Of a stretch of 64,000 bases of DNA, positions 46,263 through 56,434 are shown one piece after another (positions within the stretch are counted from its first letter, which is position 1; each line of letters starts with the position of its first letter). A program made the position numbers and the translations under genes. Location: positions 1,791,501 through 1,855,500 of the forward strand of contig JAPFBL010000104.1 of the NCBI GenBank assembly GCA_026182355.1, given 5' to 3'. The notes below the pieces were generated by a model. That model did not search any database. It saw nothing but the letters and a program-made list of their open reading frames with translations, and was not told where the DNA came from. The stretch comes from Hermatobates lingyangjiaoensis. Taxonomy: Eukaryota > Arthropoda > Insecta > Hemiptera > Hermatobatidae.

Positions 46263-47330
46263 ATAAAAAAATATCAGATCTCAACTAATTTTGAACTGAT
46301 TCAAATCAGTTCATAAGTACACTATGTGTACTTATCATAAAGTTGAGTGTAGGGCACTTCAGAGTATTTTCTTGTTTTAGGATAGGTACTGGTTTTACGA
46401 AGGAGCATGCTATTGTATTTTTAGTGCGTTGTATTCATTGCCTAACTCAATAGAATCATTTAAATATTTGACAAGATTTCTTTGTAAGATTTCTCTCTAT
46501 CGCTGGTTCTGAGCGCACTATAAAGTCATACTTCGCCTTGAATACATTACATTCATCACCTTGATGGTTGATGTGAATACATCACCTATAACCATTACAC
46601 TATATTTTCTACAGGCAGGTTTTTCAGCTGTGTTACCCATTTCATGGCTGTTGAAACGTAGTTGGCATTCATCTAATAAACAATCGCTTGTCTCTCCTAA
46701 TCTCAACTTCTATTACATTAGAACAAGTTTGAATATTAGAAAAATTAACTTTGCATTGCATTTTTTATCTTTGATTAAATAATTGTGTACTCTGATTAAT
46801 TATTGTTCTCCTCGTGGATTGTTCGATGTAATGGATGCATAAAATTAATAATAATATCACTGACATAGTTTTTAACGCTGCAAGTCACACAGCCTTTAGC
46901 CTTATAAGGGAAACTTAAAATAAAGTTAAAATGAGAAAAGAATATCGGCCGGGATAATCCTCTTACGTAGTAAAGTACCCAAACCGGATGAATATCTAAC
47001 AGCAGACTGAATATAAATTCAAGTTTTAAAATTCGAATTTGGCATTCTAACCTTCATATGAATTACTAAAATAATGCTTTTATTTACATTCTTTTGTAGT
47101 TTAAAAAAACCGCTATTTCATTAATATTATAATGAATTGTTTAAATCAGTTGTATGTAAATTTGTCTAAGTTTTCAGCCTCGACTACTTTACAAGTACTT
47201 TATTTGCTATCTATTATTCTTTCATAAAATTTTATAATGTAATTACAATTAGAGAATTTATAAGTATAGAATAATAAAGAGAAAATTTTCAATGAAAATT
47301 AAGTTTAATTGAATCAATAAAGGATGCAAA
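46263..47330. other. AT-rich DNA, no gene seen
   Basis: The overlapping frames at 46518-46706 (minus) and 46561-46782 (plus) show no recognisable domain. Confidence 0.5.
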
Positions 47331-47458
47331 CGGGTTTTGAAATATCGACTCTGATGAAGAACACTTGCTACGGTTGAAAGGTTTTAGTTTTTTTTTCCAT
47401 TTCATGGAAAGGTTTGATCATTGATTGTTATTTCACCTGTTTATCTGAAATCTTGTAT
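47331..47458 (+). mobile_element. solo terminal repeat of the first PLE family
   Basis: It matches the 673-800 terminus in plus orientation: GACTCTGATGAAGA, GGTTGAAAGGTTTTAGT, TTTGATCATTGATTGTTATT and GTTTATCTGAAATCTT, ending at a TATATATG run. It has the textbook CTGATGA box (47351-47357), but stem III and the closing AGTC have decayed (GGTTTTAGTT), so a working hammerhead is unlikely. Confidence 0.75.
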
Positions 47459-47932
47459 ATATATGTATATTTAGAGAACAGACATTCCATAATAAATATT
47501 TAAATACTTTCTGGATTCTTGTTCTTGTCACTTTTATTGGTAACCTTCCCAGCTTTTCTAGCTAAAACAAATTGTAAAATGTTATTTTAGTAAATAGTTG
47601 TTAATAATTACAAGCATTTTGAATTAAGCATTTGGAGAATTGTTATTTGGTATATTTGAAATTTTCAAACAACTGACTCGAAAGTTAGCAAAGTCATATA
47701 AAAAATTTTTAGGAACAAAAATTCATAAGGAGTCAAATAAAAAAGAGGAAAATACCAGGGTGGTCCAAAATGATCTGACACAGTTGTAGGCTTAATAAAA
47801 GCCAAACATAATAAATCATTTGAAAAAAACTTTTATTTTCTGAATGTACATATAATGCCATTTTATTTTATTTATACCAAAATGTATTTATATATTTGAT
47901 AAGCTTTTTTTACTTATTTTCAAAATATCCTT

Positions 47933-48060
47933 ATGAACTGGAACGATGAGAATCGCGCATTCATTGTTGAAACATTTTTCGAAAACAACGAATCGATAAC
48001 ATCAACACAACGAGCATTCCGTTTGCACTTTAAGCTCAAAAGACATGACCCTCCCTCCAC
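47933..48060 (+). pseudogene. mariner-type transposase N-terminus (DUF4817-like helix-turn-helix)
   Basis: ATG at 47933 opens MNWNDENRAFIVETFFENNE, then SITSTQRAFRLHFKLKRHD. This is the layout of the DUF4817 DNA-binding domain found at the start of some mariner-type transposases. The frame is lost after about 42 codons. No catalytic domain is present in the element. Confidence 0.7.
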
Positions 48061-48814
48061 CCACTCGTAACACAATTTTATTATGGGTTGCAAAACTTTA
48101 GAATAAGTGGATCATTGTTGAAAAATGTTTCAACAATGAATGCGCGATGCTCACCGTTCCAGTTCATAAGGATATTTTTTTATAAATAAAAAAAGCTTAT
48201 CTATATAAATAAAATAATGATTTTGTCTGTACATTGCTTAGAACTGACTCAATTCAAGTTTTCCTTACGTTTCATACATTAGAGAAACCGAATCCACCCT
48301 TAGAAAAATTTCTGTCGGTTTGTCTGTTTGTCCGCAAAACTTTGTCACAAGTAAACTCAGCTACCATAAGACATACAAAGCTGAAACTTTACAGTAAATT
48401 TGGGTAGGTCTAACTCAAAATATAGGCTCTGAATTATTTGTAAATTCAACGTAGAAGTGAAGTTATGGACGTTTCAAGCAAAAACGTTTGTCACAAGTAA
48501 ACTCAGCCACCATAAGACAAAACGAGCTGAAACTTTGACACTGGATTTGTGTATGCCTAACTTAAAATATGGGCTCTAAATAGATTCATAATTAAGTACA
48601 GAAACGAAGTTATAGGGCTTTAAGCATATTTTCCTAACTTCACAGACAAGTTTGTTTTGAAAATACACAGGTGAAGCAAGTAGGTACTGTTAGTTGATTT
48701 TAATTTCATTGGAGCATATGAATATATTGCGTATTTGACATCTTTAAATAAGTGTTTCCCAGAGTTGAGGATGTACTATCTATTACGAATAAATAGTTTT
48801 GTAAACGAGCAATT

Positions 48815-49300
48815 CTAAACCCTTAATACGAACAGGCAGGAAAAATCAACAAACAAGTTCTTACGCTATATCATACCGAGGAAAGACCTTACAAGTCAGT
48901 AAAGAGATTGGATTAGTGATGAAGAAGCAGTTCATTATCTAATTGAATTTCTTGACTCTGAATTTATTTCTCCTGGACTGCCTGCTCATGAGTAAAAACT
49001 TAAAGTAGGAGAACCAGTCATCCTACAATTTAATAGCAGTAACAAATTTCATGTTACGAAACATGAGTGCCCCAAAACTGTGCAACGGGACACGACTCTG
49101 AGTTCGTGCTCTACACAGATATGCCATAGAGGCGGACATAACGACTGGATGTGGTATTGAGGAGTCTGTGTGTATACCACATATACCATTGATTCCGAGC
49201 CACTGTCTGTTTACGTTGAAATGATTGCAAAGTCCGGTCAGAGTCTATTTCGCAATGACGTTAACTAAGTCGCAAAGGGAGACTTCATCTAATGCAGGAA
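48815..49300 (+). pseudogene. Helitron PIF1-like helicase, C-terminal remnant
   Basis: Spread over shifting frames are WISDEEAVHYLIEFLDSE, GLPAHE-stop-KLKVGEPVIL, LCNGTRL, TGCGIEESVCIPHIPLIPS and QSPVRVYFAMTLTKSQ. These match, in order, the final segment of the Helitron-encoded helicase (LPPHELRLKVGAPVILLRN, LCNGTRL, IPRIPLIPS, QFPVRLAFAMTINKSQ). At least two in-frame stops and several frameshifts make it dead. The Rep nuclease region was not found. Confidence 0.88.
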
Positions 49301-49589
49301 TACAAGGTAGCGAAACCAAGTTTTTCTCACATGGTCAAATGTAGTTTACTTGCTCAAGGGTCAGAGGTTTCAACTCTTTCTTCTACCATGAACCTGAAGG
49401 ACAGACAGCTAATATAGTGTATTTAGAGGCATTTGTTTAACACTGTAGAAATAATGGTATTTTCTACTGTTCTATAATTTCTATTGACATTTTGGAATAC
49501 CAAAAATGACGGAACTTCTGATTCCGTCAAAGACGGGTACGTTTGCTATGTATTATATATAACTGTAAACTTTTTTTTAATTTAATATT

Positions 49590-49950
49590 TCCTTAATAAA
49601 TACACTGGTAATAATGTAAGGTATGGGACCAGAGTAGCCCAGTGGCTTGCGTGATCGCCGATGACAGTAGTGCAAATGTATTATAAATAAATGTAACAAA
49701 CAAATATTTTTTTGAATTTAAAATGTGGATAATATAAAAAATGGTAATAAAGTAATGGGGTCTAGCCAGGGTAGCTAGTAGCTTGCTTGCTCGCCGATGA
49801 CAGTAGTGCAAATGTATTATAAATAAATACAACAATAATATTTTTTTTTAATTTAATATTTGCGTAATATAAACACTGGTAATAAAGTAAGGTATGGAGC
49901 CAGAGTAGCCCAGTGGCTTGCGTGCTAGCTTTTGACTGGGAGCACGTTAA
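49590..49950 (+). repeat. tandem repeat of about 135 bp inside the Helitron
   Basis: Three units start near 49620, 49757 and 49890 with CCAGAGTAGCCCAGTGGCTTG-like heads. Two of the units include GCCGATGACAGTAGTGCAAATG. The head has a tRNA A-box look. The third unit is cut off. Confidence 0.75.
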
Positions 49951-50914
49951 TTAGAACTAACTCATTTCATGTTTTCTTTACGTTTCATACTTCAGAGTAG
50001 CCACATGTACCCTGAGAATAATTTCTGTCTGTCGGTTTGTCCACAAAATATTGCCACCATAAGACATATAAAGCTGAAACATTGATTGTAGATTTTTGTA
50101 TGTCTAACTTAAAATCTAATCTTTGTATACAGAGGCATTTGTTTAGCACTGTACTAATAATGGTATTTTCTACTATTCTATAACTTCTAATTGTAGTATT
50201 AGTATAATACTATAATTGATATTTTGGAATACCAAGTATAATAGAATTTTTGATTCCGTCAAAGACGGGTACGTTTGCTAGTCAAATATATAAATACATT
50301 TTGGTATAAATAAAATAAAATGGCATTATATGTACATTCAGAAAATAAAAGTTTTTTTCAAATGATTTATTATGTTTGGCTTTTATTAAGCCTACAAATG
50401 TGTCAGATCATTTTGGACCACCCTGTATATATAGTTCAATGTACAAAAAGAATTATAGAGAAATAAAAATCGCCACTTACAGTCTCTAATTTTCGGTTTG
50501 AACCGTCTGAAAGTGAGATAAGAGAGGGTAGACAAGAACACTGGTTCAGAGACGGTTAGAGACGGTCTCCAACCTCTTTCCCTCATTTCTCAACAGTTGT
50601 GTTCCCTTACGGCATTCAAACAACAATGACAAAGTTCAACTGCATTCTTCTTATTTTTTTTCTTCTTATTGTTATTAGAAATACTAAAAGTTATCCATGT
50701 AAAAAAAAATTAATGTAAAACGCGTATTGACATGACTGCTTTCATGGCTGACCTAATTTACTTTATTCTAGAGAAAATTTCATTTGTTTATATTATTTTT
50801 ACTTTACTATAGCTAAAGTATAATGACCATGAAAAAATTTGATCTCTAGATTTTGAATGATTTACGTATTTTGTGATCCTCAAAGTCCTTCCTTCTGTGT
50901 GTACTTGTGTTTGT

Positions 50915-50960
<46 letters not shown>

Positions 50961-51207
50961 TGTGTGTGAGTGTGTGTGAGTGTGTGTGAGTGTGTGTGAG
51001 TGTGTGTGAGTGTGTGTGAGTGTGTGTGAATGTGTGTGAGTGTGTGTGAGTGTGTGTGAGTGTGTGTGAGTGTGTGAGTGTGTGTGAGTGTGTGAGTGTG
51101 TGTGAGTGTGTGAGTGTGTGAGTGTGTGAGTGTGTGTGTGTGTGAGTGTGTGTGTGAGTGTGTGTGAGAGTGTGTGTGTGAGTGTGTGAGTGTGTGAGTG
51201 TGTGAGT

Positions 51208-51264
<57 letters not shown>

Positions 51265-51747
51265 TGAGTGTGTGAGTGTGTGAGTGTGTGTGTGAGTGTG
51301 TGTGTGAGTGTGTGTGTGAGTGTGTATGTGAGTGTGTGTGTGAGTGTATGTGTGAGTGTGTGTGTGAGTGTGTGTGTGAGTGTGTGTGTGAGTGTGTGTG
51401 TGTGAATGTGTGTGTGTGAGTGTGTGTGTGTGAGTGTGTGTGTGTGAGTGTTTGTGTGAGTGTGTGTGTGAGTGTGTGTGTGAGTGAGTGTGTGAGTGAG
51501 TGTGTGAGTGAGTGTGTGAGTGAGTGTGTGAGTGAGTGTGTGAGTGAGTGTGTGAGTGAGTGTGTGAGTGAGTGTGTGAGTGAGTGTGTGAGTGAGTGTG
51601 TGAGTGAGTGTGTGAGTGAGTGTGTGAGTGAGTGTGTGAGTGAGTGTGTGAGTGAGTGTGTGAGTGAGTGTGTGAGTGAGTGTGTGAGTGAGTGTGTGAG
51701 TGTGTGAGTGAGTGTGTAAGTGAGTGTGTGAGTGAGTGTGTGAGTGA

Positions 51748-51790
<43 letters not shown>
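50915..51790 (+). repeat. (TG)n / TGAG-type satellite tract
   Basis: The tract moves through blocks of (TG)n, TGTGTGTGAG and GTGTGAGTGA (10-bp unit, most regular at about 51480-51700), with a few point variants. Long Thr/His and Cys/Val/Ser/Glu frames across it are artefacts of the repeat. Confidence 0.97.
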
Positions 51791-51792
<2 letters not shown>

Positions 51793-51797
51793 CTTCT

Positions 51798-51823
51798 GGG
51801 TGGGTGGGTGGGTGGGTGGTGGG
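51798..51823 (+). other. G-quadruplex-type sequence
   Basis: Five GGG runs separated by single T residues, then GG and another GGG. Single-nucleotide loops make this a strong candidate for a parallel G-quadruplex. It marks the edge of the TG satellite. Confidence 0.8.
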
Positions 51824-52010
51824 TTGTGTGGGTGTTTAAGTGTGTGGGTGGGTGGCTCTGTATCCAAAAATGTAGGAACGCTACAGTCCATATTGTTTGA
51901 AAAATCAATTTCATATTTTACACAGAAATGATGCTTATTCTTGAGTTATACACAATTGTTTGGCGCAATATTGCATCACGAGAAAAACATTTTTTTTAAC
52001 TATTTTGTGT

Positions 52011-53312
52011 TTTACACAACTTTTTTTTTTAATTTATTATTATTTGAAATCTTTATTTTAAAATAATAAGATATACTTTAAATTTTGAAGTACCCTCAAT
52101 AAAAAATTTCATTAGTTACTTTAATACTATAAAACAACGAAATTAGGATACGATAATATAATTATTGTCTATATTATTAGACCTGAAAAGGAAAGCTGAG
52201 GAATACATATTGGTCAGAATGATTCCGTATTCAAGCCAACCACAATAATTTTGTAAGTTTATCCTGAGGTTTTTTTAATGAACATGACAACAAAAATGTT
52301 AAGAGAAAAATGGAGTACCCTTAATTTAAAGGAAATCAGAATTTTTTTTTTGGCTTATTGTGAGTGACAGTTTTTAAATTAAAATATTCCTTGCTTAATA
52401 TGTACAAAAAAAGTTATAATATTTTACATAAAGCAATGTAAAGAATACTTTCAAAAAATTATAGTTATTCATATTCACAACTATTTAATATATAGTTTTT
52501 TATTCTATCAATACAATGAAAAGTAAACTAGTAACGGGTTATTCCAAGTTAACGTAAACTATAATTACTGTAAAACTGTCCAATAATATACCTGAATTAC
52601 AATGCAGGCATTGCCGTCTAAACTTTTAAATGCAAAAAAAAAAGTAACAAACGCCATTCTTGCACTTTGAAAGTTTAAAGTTTAATTTTAACGCTTATCT
52701 GATGTCAAAGAGATGGATCAAATAAAATTGTAGGAAATGGAGTTAAGAATCTGCTGGGTTTTATCAAATTTTCTCTAAAAAAACTATTTTTATTTGAATA
52801 GTTTGTTTTTAATTGTTTAAACCCATAAGTTTTTAACCTTATTCGTGACAAAATTTGTAGAATTAAAGTTTATTTGATTACTTTCATCTTCAATAAAAAG
52901 TGTGTGCTAATAAAGTTATAAATAAAGTAGTACGATAAACGGTTTAATATTTTGTTCTTTTTTATCAGAATTTTTCAAGTTGTTTATGATCAAAAAGCTA
53001 CTGAACATGTTTATATATGTCAGTTCACCAGTTTTGTCAGTTAGAGCTATTAAATATTGTTTACGTTGCAAGTTTTTTATTTAAAATTGTTTTTATGGAT
53101 GATACTATGTTACCTCCTAGACTAGAGTACGGGTTGTTCAATCCGTTTCAAAACGCGGTAATTAAAAAAAAATATGCATATATTTATGGTGTCAAGATTT
53201 CTTTTAAAACACTAATAAGAATGAAAATAAGATTGAATACACTTAGCAATGATGAATAAAGACTTATATGAGTAGTTAGGTTTTATAAGTTCTGGCACAC
53301 TAGCTCGTATAT
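52011..53312. other. AT-rich DNA, no gene seen
   Basis: The 53017-53259 frame has no recognisable domain. No repeat ends were seen. Confidence 0.5.
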
Positions 53313-53542
53313 TATTATAAATACTGGAACTAGGTCACCCATCAGCTGTGTTATGACTGGCCGACTGTCCTATGTCTGTGTTAAGTCTGGAAGGTTGGTT
53401 CCGGTGTCGGTTGCGGTATCGGAAAGCACCTCTGTGTTTATGTTGACGTTATATTATAGAAGCTGTGTAAAAATTCTGGAATCTAGGTCATATAGTATTA
53501 TAAATACTGGAACTAGGTCACCCACCAGCTGTGTTATGACTG
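53313..53542 (+). repeat. direct repeat, 47 bp, spaced 183 bp
   Basis: TATTATAAATACTGGAACTA through CAGCTGTGTTATGACTGG occurs at 53313-53359 and 53496-53542 with one difference. The intervening sequence is GC-richer than its surroundings. Function unknown. Confidence 0.8.
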
Positions 53543-54039
53543 GGGCTTGAACACTAACCTACTTTCAAGGTCACCCACAGCCCAACCTATCATTGGTGAT
53601 ATATATATTTATTTTTATATCATTTTAATAATTTTTTAGAGATGAAAATAGAAAAAAAAAATGGTGATATAGAAGTGATATTTTAATGAAAGTGAATGGA
53701 GCATTGAGAATAAGTTTGTTGACGAATGAACCCAGCCAGCTGGTCAACTGCCGCTTCAACCTCATTACTATACGAACACGGGTCACAATCATTCCCGTTA
53801 GAACCAAGACGTACTTCCCACACAATCTTGTGTATCCTACTAACCTGACACACACTTCTGCCTCAACAACCTGTTCCCTACTAACAAACCACTGACTCAC
53901 CACACCCACACTCCTCACCCACATGTACCACCCGCCTCCACACCTTCCTGTTCCAGTCAGTCGGCCCGCTCATTAGTATTCACCCCTTCTATACAGAGTT
54001 CCTTTGTCATCTGTTCATTATTATAAAACATCACCTTCC
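53543..54039. other. C-rich patch before the palindrome, no gene recognised
   Basis: 53740-53990 is unusually C-rich on the plus strand for this window. The overlapping frames 53625-53924 and 53686-53895 show no domain. Confidence 0.45.
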
Positions 54040-54790
54040 ACTGCTGAGTGTAGGTATATTGAGTTTGGTATCATTTCACTCAGCGTGGGAAAATAATTTG
54101 GCTCGGATGGCACTTCGTGCTTTCCGAAATTTCATTATTTTTTCGATATCTCTTACCGTTTACGAGTTACAGCCCTTTTTTAGCCCTTAAAGCTATATTG
54201 TCAATAATGGGATGATATAGTAGAGTTTATTGATCATTACCTTGTTGTAAATAACGAGGAAAGAGAAATTTGTATTGATTTTAGACTTTATTTGCTCATG
54301 TCATTTCGCTTTGAGTCCCTTCGAAGGGATCATAAGGGCTGAGTGGAGGTACATTGAGTTTGGTATCATTTCACTTAGCGTTTGAAAATAATTTGGCTCG
54401 GATGGCACTTCGTGCTTTCCGAAATTTCATTATTTTTTCGATATCTCTTACCGTTTACGAGTTACAGCCTTTTTTAGCCCTTAAAGCTATATTGTCAATA
54501 ATGGGATGATATAGTAGAGTTTATTGATCATTACCTTGTTGTAAATAACGAGAAAAGAGAAATTTGTATTGATTTTAGAGTTTATTTGATCATGTCATTT
54601 CGCATTGAGTCCCTTCGAAGGGATCATAAGGGCTGAGTGGAGGTACATTGAGTTTGGTATCATTTCACTCAGCGTGGGAAAATAATTTGGCTCGGATGGC
54701 ACTTCGCGCATTATTTCATTATTTTTTCGATATTTCTTACCGTTTACGAGTTAGAACCCTTTTTTAGCCCTTAATGCTATGTTTTTACCA
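54040..54790 (+). repeat. tandem repeat of about 295 bp, 2.5 copies
   Basis: GAGTTTGGTATCATTTCACT recurs at 54061, 54356 and 54650. Units share GGCTCGGATGGCACTTCG and ATTATTTTTTCGATATCTCT. The right palindrome arm carries the inverted counterpart from about 63590 to the window end. Confidence 0.92.
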
Positions 54791-55989
54791 GTGGTAGTTT
54801 TTAGTTGTCTTTTATCATTAATAATGATAAGGAGTAATTTTTAATCAGTTTGGATTATTTGATGTTCATCTGATGGGAATATCAGTTCTTTACAAGGGCT
54901 CGGAAGGGTCGAGAGATTGTTATGGGTATGGATTTTGAAATAACTTAACACCATCTGTAAATTTTATAAGGAATGCTTTATGCTTTTTACGTCAGCTGTC
55001 TACGGACTGTCCTACTGTTGACCATAACTAGCTTGACGCTAGAGTGTTGACTTCATCTGAGAACAAGCCAGAGCAATATTCACACATCATATATGGTCCC
55101 ACACTTATATCAAACGTCTTCACCTCCATATGCAAACTCTCACCATCTTTTCCTCTTCCTCAATGTTTTGATTCACAAGTGGACTAATAACTGAGTCATA
55201 TCAAACTCATGGTTACCCTAATGACATTACTGTACCAAGTTAATGTTATAATGCACACAATGAAAAAAAAACTCATTGTTTTTGGTCTGGAGCTCAGTTG
55301 GACATGTTCACTTGTAGTTCAACATGTCTCGCAGACTCTTGTTAGTTTACACACTCGCTGTACACAGACATCAATATCCAGATGGTCAAATCCTAATTTA
55401 TTATTGAATTTATGTTGATTTTTTTTTTAACACAACATTACTCATTAAATTGAGTAAGTTCAAAGGGGGTGGGTGAGGGAGGAGTGAATTGGATGCCAGC
55501 TCCTAACATGTCCATTATTATTGTAAATAAAATTAGCGTTAATGACATGGATAATCGTCCCGATAAAGGCTCGCTCCACCTGTCCAGACACTACATGCTG
55601 GCTCCAGATGGAGGGGTCTGCGTGGAAAGAATAATTACAAGAGAGTGTTATTCAAGCATGACTCATCCGCCCAAGGTGAGCCGACCTTAGCCTATCCAGC
55701 CACATCTCCTAAACCTGTCGAAACATGCTCAAGGTTACCACCCGAGTCTACTGCAGTACATTAACCTTCTACATTAACGCTTAGACATGTCGCGTTGTAT
55801 TTTTTCACATACACTCATAGTCAATGCAGTCCAATATCCACCTGTTTCATATTACTGTTAATACTAATTTGAGCAAAGTATGCGTAAAAGAGACAATTAT
55901 GAGGGAGCAGATAGGCAATATGAGATAAAATCACGTGTTTATGAGAGTGTATATTTAGATAAACACCACCTAGTATATGGTAGCTGTTA
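54791..55989. other. palindrome arm sequence upstream of the MMP unit
   Basis: No recognised gene. Short frames at 55209-55418 and 55469-55690 are mirrored exactly in the other arm but have no domain. The stretch 55826-55972 has a diverged relative in the palindrome loop at 59073-59216. Confidence 0.5.
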
Positions 55990-56368
55990 TAATGGAGATA
56001 AAATTATCTCATGCGACAAGTGTCACTATGTGAGCGATATTGAGACAGATTAATATAAATAATTTTAATTTGAGTATGCTAGTCAGACATGACTATCAAA
56101 TGTGAGGGGTCATTGACCTTAGCCCATGCAGGCTCAGGTGGGACTGTGTGGACTGAATAATTACACAAGAGTGTTAGTCAGGGATGATTCATCCAACCTT
56201 GGTGAGGAGGGCCTGTCCTCCTAAGCCTATCCTAGCAGGTATGTTTGAGTACATTATTAACCGTCTCCATTGCAAGTCGAGACAAGTGATGATGAGACAA
56301 GGTGAGTGAATCATTAGGAGTGTTCTGGTCCGATTGCAAGTGAGTAGTTCAAGGTCACACGACTGAAC
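55990..56368 (+). repeat. inner inverted repeat flanking the MMP gene, left copy of unit 1
   Basis: It runs from ATAATGGAGATAAAATTATC to CACACGACTGAAC. The partner lies inverted at about 58421-58794. The two differ at several bases (for example GTGAGCGAT against GTGAGTGAT, and GTGAGGGG against GTGATGGGG), more than the palindrome arms differ. The outer terminus GAGATA-AAAT-TATCTC is itself a small hairpin. Confidence 0.9.
56349..56357 (+). promoter_or_regulatory. possible FTZ-F1/SF-1 type nuclear receptor site
   Basis: TCAAGGTCA matches the YCAAGGYCR monomer site and lies about 80 bp before the MMP start codon. Drosophila Mmp2 is known to respond to betaFTZ-F1 during tissue remodelling. The site is short and similar 9-mers occur elsewhere in the window, so chance is plausible. 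The mirror copy is at 62010-62018. Confidence 0.25.
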
Positions 56369-56434
56369 GATTGGAAATGCATAATCTACATTATACCCTG
56401 CTTAGTCTTGAACACTACATTGTAGGAGAAGGAC

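Larger units (their letters stand above)
48200..50281 (+). mobile_element. Helitron, decayed, with mapped termini
   Basis: The 5' end is TCTATATAAATAAAATAATG, beginning with the TC of Helitrons. The 3' end has hairpin CCGTC-AAA-GACGG (50256-50268), then CTAG at 50278-50281. The uninterrupted arm at about 47890-47910 shows the host site as AAGCTTA/TCAAATATA, so insertion was between A and T, as Helitrons do. A second, inner 3' end (hairpin 49524-49536 followed by CTAT) and a repeated 5' segment at about 49975-50110 show two nested Helitron units. Confidence 0.88.
47756..50425. mobile_element. fold-back mariner-type element (interrupted by a Helitron)
   Basis: The left arm 47756-47980 and the right arm 48120-48199 plus 50282-50425 are inverted copies of about 225 bp. 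The outer ends are CAGGGTGGTCCAAAATGATC and its complement, with TA-rich flanks. The arms include the start of a transposase frame with a DUF4817-type helix-turn-helix. Two 5' ends thus face each other around a 139-bp centre, and a Helitron splits the right arm. Confidence 0.82.
50795..52010 (+). repeat. dispersed repeat with expanded TG satellite, copy 2
   Basis: TTTACTTTACTATAGCTAAA, GAAAAAATTTGATCTCTAG, the TG block, then CAGTCCATATTGTTTG and TTTTACACAGAAATGA match, in order, the copy at 4605-5010. Here the internal TG patch has grown from about 35 bp to about 870 bp. Confidence 0.7.

Noticed and set aside
46518..46782. Overlapping frames of 62 and 73 codons on opposite strands
   Set aside because: No recognisable domain and no nearby element ends; probably chance.
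50788..51914. Long Thr/His/Ser-rich open frames of 344-367 codons (minus strand) and a Cys/Val/Ser/Glu frame (plus strand)
   Set aside because: They are translations of the TG/TGAG satellite, which is stop-free in several frames; non-repeat ends show no domain.
55209..55690. Two short frames of 69 and 73 codons conserved in both palindrome arms
   Set aside because: Exact conservation follows from the palindrome itself. There is no domain, signal peptide or coding bias.
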